This document shows, in pieces, positions 1-8,059 of a DNA stretch of 64,000 nucleotides. Origin of the DNA: Caulobacter segnis (GTDB lineage: Bacteria > Pseudomonadota > Alphaproteobacteria > Caulobacterales > Caulobacteraceae); assembly GCF_029543125.1 (NCBI RefSeq), contig NZ_JARQWW010000001.1, forward strand, positions 620,001 through 684,000. The letters are read 5' to 3'. Below the pieces are notes generated by a model. The model saw only the letters and a list, made by a program, of their open reading frames with translations, did not search any database and was not told the DNA's origin. The position numbers and the translations under genes are program-made. How positions within the stretch are numbered: position 1 is the first letter of the stretch; every line of letters starts with the position of its first letter.

Positions 1-849
1 ACGGCCCTTGGAGTATGCATGCCGAAGCACCATTAGAGCACCCTTGAGATCTCCGAAGTTCGCCGTGACCTGCAAGGGAGTGGTTGCGCAAAAATCACCC
101 ATTATTCGACGAGATTTGTCTGAAAGCATATAGTCCGCCCAGGCGAGAATTTGCGGAGTACGGTTCGTCTTCGAGACGCCGGGAAGCGAAATATCGTAGT
201 GAGTACGATGGCCGGCCCCAATGATTATCTGGCAGTCCGCATTCCGATTGGCCTCAATAACCCACCCCCAATCAGTGCAGACCTCCGGTAGCTTATTGAA
301 GGGGATCAATACAGCTAGGCTCTTTGGGAACAACAACGATGATGATTGAATGAAATTATCGACTCTTCGCAAAGTCTTTCGAAGAAAGAGATATTCTTCC
401 GGTCTTCTAGTCAAAACTGGAACATTATTCGTTCTCGGGCGCAATGCTTGGCGTCCGTCGGGGTAGTGAATTGTTAGCCCCGTCGCTGCGATCCAACCAT
501 CGCTGTGGGTGGATGTAAACTTTTGAACATCGCGGATCTGCTCAATGCATTTCCTCGGATCCCAATAATCATCGTCGTCCAGCAGTGCAATAATTTTGGC
601 GCTCGCACTCTCCACGCCCATTTGTCGCGCCGGTCCTTGCCCTGGCGTCGCTCGCGCATCGATGACCCGCACACGCGGGTCGTCGAAGGACGGTAGAGTG
701 TCCGTATTGTTCACAACAGCGAGAACTTCAACCTGAACTTCTTCCTGCGCTAACGCAGATTCGACTGCGCGAAGAAGAGAGGCGCGGCCCGATGTTGGGA
801 TGACCACGCTGATATGGGGGTAGTCGGCGCAATTGGCGACGGGATTCAT
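1..849 (-). CDS. Glycosyltransferase family 2 (partial, C-terminus beyond window)
   Basis: Reading leftward from an ATG at 847-849, the frame stays open to the window edge (283 codons). It begins with a typical GT-A opening (ISVVIPTSGR) followed by a DDDDYWD stretch around residue 95, the acidic metal/nucleotide-sugar motif of GT2 enzymes. It would transfer a sugar onto a lipid-linked or surface glycan in the cytoplasm. It follows the acyltransferase by 12 bases on the same strand, so the two are probably co-transcribed with the flippase. Sugar specificity cannot be read from the sequence. The DNA is AT-richer than the genes to its right, as is common in O-antigen or exopolysaccharide loci. 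Confidence 0.85.
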   Translation of the reverse strand, partial: MNPVANCADYPHISVVIPTSGRASLLRAVESALAQEEVQVEVLAVVNNTDTLPSFDDPRVRVIDARATPGQGPARQMGVESASAKIIALLDDDDYWDPRKCIEQIRDVQKFTSTHSDGWIAATGLTIHYPDGRQALRPRTNNVPVLTRRPEEYLFLRKTLRRVDNFIQSSSLLFPKSLAVLIPFNKLPEVCTDWGWVIEANRNADCQIIIGAGHRTHYDISLPGVSKTNRTPQILAWADYMLSDKSRRIMGDFCATTPLQVTANFGDLKGALMVLRHAYSKGR

Positions 850-861
850 TATCTTGCGTTT

Positions 862-1260
862 CTAAATGAAAATGGGTGAAGGAGGGGCTCTGACAACGGC
901 ATTGGCGGGCACATCTCCCACGACAAACGCATTGGCGCCGACGACGGCATTGTCGCCGATCATCACGCCACCAACAATCGTCGCGTTGGCGTAGATGGTG
1001 ACGTTGTCGCCGATATTGGGATACTTTCCAGACCTGCTGCCGCCAATGGTCACGCCCTGATAGATGGTGACATTGCGCCCGATAACCGCTCCCATGCCAA
1101 CGACGATGCCGAGCGGATGATGCAGATTTGGCGGCCCAGAGAACATGGCTCCCGGAGAAACGTCGCAGGCAAAAAGAACCCGGAGTAACTTGCGCGCCAC
1201 GCGGCCTCTGAGGCCGCCACGCGAAGCCAGCATGAAGAGCTTTTGCGGCTTACTGGCCAT
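862..1260 (-). CDS. Hexapeptide-repeat acyltransferase (serine-acetyltransferase-like)
   Basis: A 132-residue protein whose middle and C-terminal parts are left-handed beta-helix hexapeptide repeats (IGRNVTIYQGVTIGG, IGDNVTIYANATIVGG, IGDNAVVGANAFVVGD). The HHPLGIVVG segment matches the CysE/WcaB-type active-site region with its catalytic histidine. In this context it most likely O- or N-acetylates a polysaccharide sugar rather than serine; that is inference from neighbours. It overlaps the flippase stop by 11 bases. It is shorter than true CysE, lacking the N-terminal helical domain. Confidence 0.85.
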   Translation of the reverse strand: MASKPQKLFMLASRGGLRGRVARKLLRVLFACDVSPGAMFSGPPNLHHPLGIVVGMGAVIGRNVTIYQGVTIGGSRSGKYPNIGDNVTIYANATIVGGVMIGDNAVVGANAFVVGDVPANAVVRAPPSPIFI

Positions 1261-2521
1261 TTCGCGCCCTCAGAGCTTGTAGGTCATATTTCCGGATGGC
1301 GACAATCGCCAGCGCGATTGTCGCACAGTAGGCCATAGTCCAAACCACGGAAATTAGGGTAACGGTCGACGACATACCAAGCGAAAACGTAGCCCCCGCA
1401 AGAACGCAAACAGTTATGCAGACGATCCTGAGGACCTGTAGACAAAACAATTCCCGTTGCATCCCCAGCATTGCCATGAGCGGGACCATAGGTACTGCAA
1501 CCAACTGAAGGCACATCGGGAGCGCCAATATCTGAATGTACTCGCCCGCAGGAGCCCAAAGTGCGCCAAAGACCCAAGGCGTGAGCGGAGGAGCGATAAT
1601 TGCTAAGGCCACGGCAGCGGCTACAGAGAACGATAACAGAAGAACAATCTGTCGGCGAAGGCCCGCCCAAAGCTTGCCGTTTCCGCTGCGAATGATCGCG
1701 GATGCATCTGCAACAATGATCTGGTTGATCCCCTGCCCTATCAGCCCTGTTGGAGCTCCCACAACTCTTTGGCTAAGACCAAGATAGCCAGCAGAAGCGG
1801 CCCCATAGAGTGGCGCCACTAACAACATGGGCATCTGCGACGCAAATGTACCTAACGCGTTAGCACCTGACCCTATCAAGGCTCTCAAGAAGCCCTTAGA
1901 CACTTCGACATGATTTGGATGCGGCTCGCAACTCTTAGTCGACTTCAACAGGATTTGGCTAATCGCTCTACCAACAACCATACCCAGACCAAGCGAAATG
2001 GCGCTCGGATGCAAAATAGTGAACACTGCCTGAGTTATGGCAACAAATGCACCACCGAAAATATTGCGTTGGATAAGCTTAGGTATGTCGCTCTTTCGAA
2101 TTAGAATCGAGTTCGCCACTGAATTTAGCGACATTGCGGCCGTCAAAAGAAATGTGGATGCGGCTAATTCTAATCCGCCCCCGCTCGAAATAAAAAACGA
2201 TATAGTTGCCGCAAATAATGCAAAAATCGATGTGCTAAGAAGAGCTCGTCGAACCAGCGTCGTGACTTCGAACTCGTTGTGGGCCACCGGGACAAAGACA
2301 TCAGTCTGAAAGATCGCGAATGGAAGCGCTATAAGCGCGATCGAAAGCGCAATCTGATAGTGGCCCATCTCCACAGGATCGAGCAGCCGCGTCAAAAGTG
2401 GAATGGTGGCAATCGGCATCACTTGGCCAAGTATCTGGCTCGCCAAAAGTTGAGCTCGAGTACCAAACCCCTCATGAATCGAGCGCCGCATCCTGGATAT
2501 CATTTTGCCGATATATCCCAA
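1250..2521 (-). CDS. Polysaccharide flippase (Wzx/MATE-like oligosaccharide transporter)
   Basis: A 423-residue integral membrane protein with about 12 hydrophobic segments spread over its length, starting ASQILGQVMPIATIPLLTRLL, the usual opening of Wzx-type lipopolysaccharide flippases. It would move undecaprenyl-linked repeat units across the inner membrane. The start at 2521 precedes the conserved opening by about 25 residues; M7 and M11 are alternatives. It overlaps the acyltransferase start, indicating one operon. The coding DNA is noticeably AT-richer than the conjugation genes to the right, suggesting horizontal acquisition of this part of the sugar locus. Confidence 0.88.
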   Translation of the reverse strand: MGYIGKMISRMRRSIHEGFGTRAQLLASQILGQVMPIATIPLLTRLLDPVEMGHYQIALSIALIALPFAIFQTDVFVPVAHNEFEVTTLVRRALLSTSIFALFAATISFFISSGGGLELAASTFLLTAAMSLNSVANSILIRKSDIPKLIQRNIFGGAFVAITQAVFTILHPSAISLGLGMVVGRAISQILLKSTKSCEPHPNHVEVSKGFLRALIGSGANALGTFASQMPMLLVAPLYGAASAGYLGLSQRVVGAPTGLIGQGINQIIVADASAIIRSGNGKLWAGLRRQIVLLLSFSVAAAVALAIIAPPLTPWVFGALWAPAGEYIQILALPMCLQLVAVPMVPLMAMLGMQRELFCLQVLRIVCITVCVLAGATFSLGMSSTVTLISVVWTMAYCATIALAIVAIRKYDLQALRARNGQ

Positions 2522-2790
2522 GCCTTCAAAACATCTCGGATGTGCTGATATTTGTTCTGACCATGGTACGCAATGTTGTCAGCGCGATGGGAAACATAAG
2601 TTGCTTATCGGGCCAGCGGATCGCTACATCAAGACACCACACAATTGGGCGAATGTAATGGACGCCAGAAGCCAGTGGAATCGCGCAGGCGGGCCCCGTG
2701 ATGAGACCGAGGCCACCCCTTTGCTTGCCGGCATTCTTATGTTTCCACGCGGCCGCTTACAGAGCACACCAGGATTTAAATATGTAGCGA

Positions 2791-3798
2791 TTACGCCAAG
2801 GCACCGGCACGGGTTACCCGCGCTGGATGAGCCTGCTGGTGCCAACGCCAAGCTGTTTCGACGATGTTCGGCAGTGTCGAGCGTACTGGATCAAAGCCCA
2901 GTTCGCTTCGCGCTCTTTCGATCGAAGCGACTAGTTCGGATGGATCCCCGGGACGCCGTTGGCCGCTTGGTGCCACAAAGCTTCGACCGGTTGTCGCTGA
3001 TATCGCCTTCAGCACCTCGGCCACCGAATGGCCATGACCACTCCCAAGGTTGAATATGCCGCTTTGCCTCCCCTGCTCGAGACGCTCTAACGCTGCAACG
3101 TGTGCATCAGCTAGATCACTCACGTGCACATAATCGCGGATTGCCGTCCCATCCCGCGTTTGAAAGTCATTTCCAAAAACTTGGAAGCTCTCGAGGTGTC
3201 CTTGCAGCGACATCATGGCGCGTGGAATGAGGTGGGTTTCGACTTCGCGTTGCTCTCCGATCTCCGCCTCGGAATCCGCACCGCAGGCATTAAAATAGCG
3301 AAGCGAGACGTACTTCAGTCCATATGACCGAGCGTAATCCGCTAACAAGCGCTCGCACATCAACTTGGTATGGCCGTAGGTGTTGATGGGGGCCGTCGGC
3401 GTATCTTCGTTGATCGCGCCCCCATCCGGCTGCCCGTAAACCGACGCCGTGCTGGAGAAGACGATCCGACTGCGGCCGGCGGAGCGAATCCCTTCAAGCA
3501 CACCGAGAAGCCCCCTCACATTGTTGTCGTAGTAAAGCGCCGGATTTTCCTGCGACTCCGCCACGGAAGAAAGCGCGGCGAAGTGCATGACTGCAACCGC
3601 GTCATACTCACGGATGGCCCGCTCCATCGAGATTGGATCGCGAGTGTCGGCCTCAATTAGGGGGCCCCATTTAACGAACTCCCGTCTTCCTATCGACAGG
3701 TTGTCGTAGGCGACTGGGCGCCATCCGGCTATCGCGAGGGCTTTGCAGGCGTGTGCGCCAATGTAGCCCGCGCCACCTGTAACGATGACTGATCGCAT
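2791..3798 (-). CDS. galE: UDP-glucose 4-epimerase
   Basis: The 335-residue extended SDR enzyme interconverts UDP-glucose and UDP-galactose using bound NAD. The N-terminal Rossmann motif is VTGGAGYIGAH, the catalytic serine lies in FSSTASVYG and the YxxxK pair in NTYGHTK. Length equals that of standard GalE. I place the start at the ATG at 3796-3798, just before MRSVIVTGG and behind a GGGGGTGG ribosome site; the open frame continues 17 codons upstream without family support. About 270 bases separate it from the flippase, in which I see no gene. Confidence 0.93.
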   Translation of the reverse strand: MRSVIVTGGAGYIGAHACKALAIAGWRPVAYDNLSIGRREFVKWGPLIEADTRDPISMERAIREYDAVAVMHFAALSSVAESQENPALYYDNNVRGLLGVLEGIRSAGRSRIVFSSTASVYGQPDGGAINEDTPTAPINTYGHTKLMCERLLADYARSYGLKYVSLRYFNACGADSEAEIGEQREVETHLIPRAMMSLQGHLESFQVFGNDFQTRDGTAIRDYVHVSDLADAHVAALERLEQGRQSGIFNLGSGHGHSVAEVLKAISATTGRSFVAPSGQRRPGDPSELVASIERARSELGFDPVRSTLPNIVETAWRWHQQAHPARVTRAGALA

Positions 3799-3938
3799 AA
3801 CCACCCCCAAGCCAGCCCTAACCAGCTTCTCGATGCCGCATCGCAGCAATATCTGAAACCGTCAACACCCAGCAGTTGTAAGAGTTTGAGATTGCTCGAT
3901 GTTGGTACTCAGACCGTGCCGGTTCGATCTCGTCCGCC

Positions 3939-5240
3939 TCAGGATCGGCCGATGCTCACGTAGTTGAAGCCGCGGGCTCTCATGTCGGCAGGGCGGTAGA
4001 TGTTGCGCAGATCGACAACCACCGGAGCATTCATTAGCAACTTGATGCGATCGAGATCGAGCGCCCGGAACTGGTCCCACTCTGTGATCATCACCAACAC
4101 GTCCGCGCCCTCGGCGACATCGAACGGGCCGTCCTTGAAATCGACGTCCTTGAGCATGTGCTTGGCCTCATGACCTTCCGGATCGAACGCCTGGACCTTG
4201 GCGCCCATGGCCTGCAGAGCCGGGATAATGTCCAGGCTGGGCGCATCGCGCATGTCGTCGGTGTTCGGCTTGAAGGTCAGTCCGAGTACGCCGATGGTCT
4301 TGCCGCTGACATCGCCGCCTAGAGCGGCGGCGACCTTCGCCGACATGGCCTTCTTGCGCGCATCGTTCACAGCGACCGTCGCCTCGATGAGCTTGGTCGG
4401 CGCACCAAAGTCCTGGGCCGTCTTGACCAGCGCGATGGTGTCCTTGGGGAAGCAGGAGCCTCCATAGCCGGGGCCTGCGTTGAGGAACTTCTTGCCGATG
4501 CGGCCGTCAAGGCCAATGCCGCGTGCGACCTGCTGAACGTCGGCGCCGACTTTCTCGCAAAGATCGGCCATCTCGTTGATGAAAGTGATCTTCATGGCGA
4601 GGAAGGCGTTGCCGGCGTACTTGATCAGTTCGCTGGTACGCCGCCCCGTGAACACGATCGGCGTCTCGTTGAGATAGAGCGGGCGATAGAGCTCACGCAT
4701 CACTGCTTGGGCGCGCTCGTCGTCGGTGCCGACGACCACACGGTCAGGACGCTTGAAATCCTCGATCGCCGCGCCTTCACGCAGGAACTCAGGGTTGGAG
4801 ACGACGGCGAATTCGGCGGCTGGGCGCACTTTCTTGATAATGGCCTCAACTTCGTCGCCTGTACCCACCGGCACGGTGGACTTGGTGACCACGACAGTGA
4901 AGCCGTCGATCAGGCCCGCGATTTCTTCAGCGGCGGCATAGACGTAAGAGAGGTCAGCATGACCATCTCCGCGACGGGTCGGCGTACCAACAGCGATGAA
5001 CACCGCATCGGCTTCCTTGATGGCCTGCGCGCCCTCGAGGGTGAATGACAGGCGGCCCTCGCGAACGTTGCGCGCCACCAGCTCGTCGAGACCCGGCTCG
5101 AAGATCGGGATTTCACCCGCCTCAAGGCGGCGGATCTTGGAGGGATCCTTGTCGATGCAGGTCACCACGTGACCGAAGTCGGCGAAACACGCCCCCGACA
5201 CCAGACCCACATAGCCAGTGCCGATCATCGCAACGCGCAT
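3939..5240 (-). CDS. ugd: UDP-glucose 6-dehydrogenase
   Basis: A 433-residue enzyme oxidising UDP-glucose to UDP-glucuronate with two NAD+. It starts MRVAMIGTGYVGLVSG (dinucleotide site), carries the catalytic cysteine in GPGYGGSCFPKDT, and has the second Rossmann-like domain with LGLTFKPNTDDMRDAPS. Length matches the UDP-glucose/GDP-mannose dehydrogenase family. With the neighbouring epimerase it would supply UDP-glucuronate and UDP-galacturonate for surface glycans. The intergenic gaps on either side are about 100-140 bases, so separate promoters are possible. Confidence 0.95.
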   Translation of the reverse strand: MRVAMIGTGYVGLVSGACFADFGHVVTCIDKDPSKIRRLEAGEIPIFEPGLDELVARNVREGRLSFTLEGAQAIKEADAVFIAVGTPTRRGDGHADLSYVYAAAEEIAGLIDGFTVVVTKSTVPVGTGDEVEAIIKKVRPAAEFAVVSNPEFLREGAAIEDFKRPDRVVVGTDDERAQAVMRELYRPLYLNETPIVFTGRRTSELIKYAGNAFLAMKITFINEMADLCEKVGADVQQVARGIGLDGRIGKKFLNAGPGYGGSCFPKDTIALVKTAQDFGAPTKLIEATVAVNDARKKAMSAKVAAALGGDVSGKTIGVLGLTFKPNTDDMRDAPSLDIIPALQAMGAKVQAFDPEGHEAKHMLKDVDFKDGPFDVAEGADVLVMITEWDQFRALDLDRIKLLMNAPVVVDLRNIYRPADMRARGFNYVSIGRS

Positions 5241-5346
5241 AGAAACACCCCTAAAGCCTCAGCAACCGACGCTCTCCTGCACCGCAGCATGGAGCGCCAA
5301 CTCATATCCCGCCCAAGGCGAACTCCGTTCGAATTCGCCTGAAAAT

Positions 5347-6312
5347 TCAGCCGTAGAAACTGCGATACCACTCCACGAAGCGGGGCAGCCCTTCTTCGAT
5401 CGGGATCGCAGGCGTGTAGCCGGTGATCTCTTTCAGTTTTGAGACATCGGCGAAGGTGCGCGGCACGTCGCCCGGCTGCATCGGCTTGTAAATCTTCACA
5501 GCCTCGCGACCGATGGCCTTCTCCAAGGTGGAGATCATGTCCATCAGCCCCTCAGGGCGGCCGCCGCCGATGTTGAGGATGCGGTTCTCGCCAGCAGGCG
5601 GAACGTGATCAAGTGCGGCCACGACACCCGTGACGATGTCGTCGACGTAGGTGAAGTCGCGGGACATCTCACCTTGACCGAAGACCTCGATCGGTTCGCC
5701 GGCGAGGATCTTCTGAGTAAATGAGAAGTATGCCATGTCCGGCCGCCCCATGGGGCCATAGACGGTGAAGAACCGCAGGCCCGTCTGCGACAAACCATAG
5801 AGCCGTCCGTAGGAATGGCTCATCAGCTCGCCGCTGCGCTTGGTGGCGGCATAGAGCGAGACCGGCTCCACGGCCGCGTCGCTTTCCTTGAAGCCCTCGC
5901 CGTCTTGAGGACGGTCCCCATAGACTGAGCTCGAAGAGGCGTAGACGAGATGCTCGACGCCATTGTGGCGACAAGCCTCCAGCACCGACAGGTGCCCCGC
6001 CAGGTTCGAGCGTTCGTAAGCGAAGGGGTTTTCGAGGCTGTAGCGGACACCTGCCTGAGCCGCGAGGTGGATGATGCGCTTGGCGCCGCTGGCCTTCACC
6101 AGAGCCGCGAAACCGCTGGCGTCGGCGATGTCCATGCGCGCCATGCGAAAGCGATCCTGGCCTTCCAGCTTGGTTGCGCGGGCGGCTTTCAGAGCCGGGT
6201 CGTAATAGGTGTTGAAATTGTCGACGCCGACGACCGTCTCACCACGATCCAACAGACGCTGCACGGTATTCATGCCGACGAAGCCGGCCGCGCCGGTGAC
6301 GATGACGGTCAC
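5347..6312 (-). CDS. NAD-dependent UDP-glucuronate 4-epimerase-like SDR
   Basis: An extended SDR epimerase of 321 residues. The motifs are VTGAAGFVGMN near the N-terminus, YASSSSVYG and the catalytic YAATK. The sequence GVDNFNTYYDPALK is typical of bacterial UDP-glucuronate 4-epimerases (LpsL/Cap1J type), which convert UDP-GlcA to UDP-GalA. I choose the GTG at 6310-6312, behind GGGGGA at about 6 bases; the ATG-initiated frame to 6369 adds 19 residues lacking family character. Directly downstream of Ugd's substrate supply, consistent with a uronic-acid branch. Confidence 0.88.
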   Translation of the reverse strand: MTVIVTGAAGFVGMNTVQRLLDRGETVVGVDNFNTYYDPALKAARATKLEGQDRFRMARMDIADASGFAALVKASGAKRIIHLAAQAGVRYSLENPFAYERSNLAGHLSVLEACRHNGVEHLVYASSSSVYGDRPQDGEGFKESDAAVEPVSLYAATKRSGELMSHSYGRLYGLSQTGLRFFTVYGPMGRPDMAYFSFTQKILAGEPIEVFGQGEMSRDFTYVDDIVTGVVAALDHVPPAGENRILNIGGGRPEGLMDMISTLEKAIGREAVKIYKPMQPGDVPRTFADVSKLKEITGYTPAIPIEEGLPRFVEWYRSFYG

Positions 6313-6543
6313 TCGATATCCCCCACATATCGCGCCTCGACGAACACACAACGAGACGAGCGCGCGCAAACTAATTCAACTCGGTGACGAAAATCCCGCC
6401 TAAATCGAACGCCGCCCCAAGATTCCTACCCATTGCGGGCGCGTTGGCGCTCCTTCCTGCCCGCAACAACCCCATCTGCTTGCAAGAAGGCATCGCGACT
6501 TTGTGCGAGAGGTGCGCGCAGGGTCCAACAAAACGGCCGTCGA
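6313..6543. other. Intergenic gap between sugar locus and conjugation operon
   Basis: About 230 bases with no convincing gene, tRNA or attachment-site repeat. It marks the left border of the conjugative block, but I cannot see a direct repeat that would define an integration end. Confidence 0.4.
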
Positions 6544-7551
6544 CTAGAGCTCCCGCTCCATATCAACGCCGCGATGGCGCTCGATGATTGATCGAGAGGC
6601 CTCCATCGTCCGAGCCTCCTCTACACGCCGCTCCCGCCGCGTCAGCACCGCCGGCATATCAGCCACGAACCCCCGCACCTGATCTGCGAGCGTTCGATCC
6701 TCGTCACCGCCAAGCCGTTCAAGGTCATCGGCGATCTGGAGGTATCGGTCGCGAACAGCCTGTTGTGTGAGGCGGATCCTTTGTTCCCATGGCCGCTTGG
6801 CGCAATCGTCCCCACGAACGATGGCGAAGGCCTCATTGATGTCCGCCTCGACGTACCGTGGTTCCGGGGCGAGCCCGTCCAAATGCTCACGCTCCATGAG
6901 ATGTACAGACGGTGCGAGAGGCTTTTCCACGACGCCCCGCGCCCATCTCGGGGCGTCCGTCGCCGCCACGCCGCGTTCCTTCAGATGCTCTGCAAATGCC
7001 CCCCTGAGGCGGTGCAGATCCGAAGGACCAAACTGGATGGAGGAGCCGTCATCCGCCTGTGCGCGAAGGCAGACGTGGAGGTGGGGGTGTGGGGCGTCGT
7101 CGTGTTGCGCCACCAAAAAAGCTGACCGGTCCAGGTGGGAATGGGCGAAATCCAGGCCGGCGTCGAACACCGCCTGGCGCGAAGAGCCGGCAGGCATGGA
7201 GAGCACCATGCTATAGGCGATCCGGCTTCGCCGTTCGAAAAAGTCGAACTTGTCGTCACGCCAGTCCTCGGCGCGCTGACGGATCTCATCCCTGCCGACG
7301 ACCTGCTCGTGATCACGGGCGTGCAGCACAAGCGTCCCGTCCCGCGAGATGTAATCCAGGTGCTTTTTCAGATCCTTGATGGTCGTAATGGCGCCGGTGA
7401 CGCGAAAGCCGGCCACTGGCGCTCCTGAAACCAGGTCGCGGATATGCGCGCGAAACCGTGGCGAGCGCAGCATGGCGGGTGTGAAGCGCGTCGGGCCGCG
7501 CAGCTGTCGCCAGAAATCTTCAAATCCGCGAGTGGCGGTCATGTCAGTCAT
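6544..7551 (-). CDS. Relaxase (conjugative nickase)
   Basis: A 335-residue relaxase that would nick the transfer origin and pilot the single strand into the type IV channel. It shows the histidine metal-binding signature HPHLHV, an upstream histidine/tyrosine stretch HLDYISRDG, and a Lys/Arg-rich C-terminal part ending in helical EARTMEASR. I set the start at the ATG at 7549-7551, whose first bases overlap the stop of the MobC-like gene (ATGACTGA); the longer frame to 7887 runs antisense-like through that gene. It is the last gene of the VirB operon. No helicase or primase domain is fused to it. Confidence 0.85.
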   Translation of the reverse strand: MTDMTATRGFEDFWRQLRGPTRFTPAMLRSPRFRAHIRDLVSGAPVAGFRVTGAITTIKDLKKHLDYISRDGTLVLHARDHEQVVGRDEIRQRAEDWRDDKFDFFERRSRIAYSMVLSMPAGSSRQAVFDAGLDFAHSHLDRSAFLVAQHDDAPHPHLHVCLRAQADDGSSIQFGPSDLHRLRGAFAEHLKERGVAATDAPRWARGVVEKPLAPSVHLMEREHLDGLAPEPRYVEADINEAFAIVRGDDCAKRPWEQRIRLTQQAVRDRYLQIADDLERLGGDEDRTLADQVRGFVADMPAVLTRRERRVEEARTMEASRSIIERHRGVDMEREL

Positions 7552-8059
7552 CGGCGCATGCCCAATAGAGGAGACTTCCCGCCATGGCTGATCGCAGCGC
7601 GATAAGCTGACTGCGGGCGTCGGCCCAAGCATCCAGAAGCAGGCGCACGTCCTCGGAGCGAGCCGAGCTTTGAACCTGCTGGGCGGTGGCTCGCAGCACG
7701 CATCCGATCCTGTGGAGTTCGTAGCGGACCGCTGCGTGAAGCCGCATTTCCTCAGAGGAAAACTGCGGACGCGCGTGCAATCTGCTGACCACAAGAGCCC
7801 TGATCCAGCCCGCTCGCTTGAACCCTGCGCCGGCGGCGAGCTTCTGCGCCGCCAGAGCGTCACGCTTCGACATGGGAACGTTGACAACCACCAGCTCGGA
7901 CATCCTCTGGGGTTTCTTGGGCGTGCGCAGCGACCGCATACGAGCCATCAGCAACAGCCTGCGAAACGCCTCGTCGGCGCCGCCGGCGTCGTCGACGGCC
8001 GCCGCCCAGACCTTCGCCAGCTCGGGCGGGAGCGAGAGTTCGAGCGTCAGTTCCGTCAT
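7544..8059 (-). CDS. MobC-like relaxosome accessory protein
   Basis: A 171-residue protein between the coupling protein and the relaxase. After an N-terminal extension it has VVVNVPMSKRDALAAQKLAAGAGF followed by a helical segment, resembling the ribbon-helix-helix style accessory proteins (MobC/TraJ) that bind oriT and help relaxase loading. The start overlaps the VirD4 stop by four bases (ATGA) and its own stop overlaps the relaxase start. Family assignment rests mainly on position and general shape. Confidence 0.6.
   Translation of the reverse strand: MTELTLELSLPPELAKVWAAAVDDAGGADEAFRRLLLMARMRSLRTPKKPQRMSELVVVNVPMSKRDALAAQKLAAGAGFKRAGWIRALVVSRLHARPQFSSEEMRLHAAVRYELHRIGCVLRATAQQVQSSARSEDVRLLLDAWADARSQLIALRSAMAGSLLYWACADD

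Noticed and set aside
2624-2851. 75-codon minus-strand frame between flippase and galE
   Set aside because: No start context, no recognisable sequence, and it overlaps the galE 3' end in another frame.
7552-7887. N-terminal extension of the relaxase to 7887
   Set aside because: It lies wholly in an alternative frame of the MobC-like gene and its sequence is low-complexity Arg/Ser/Cys typical of shadow frames.
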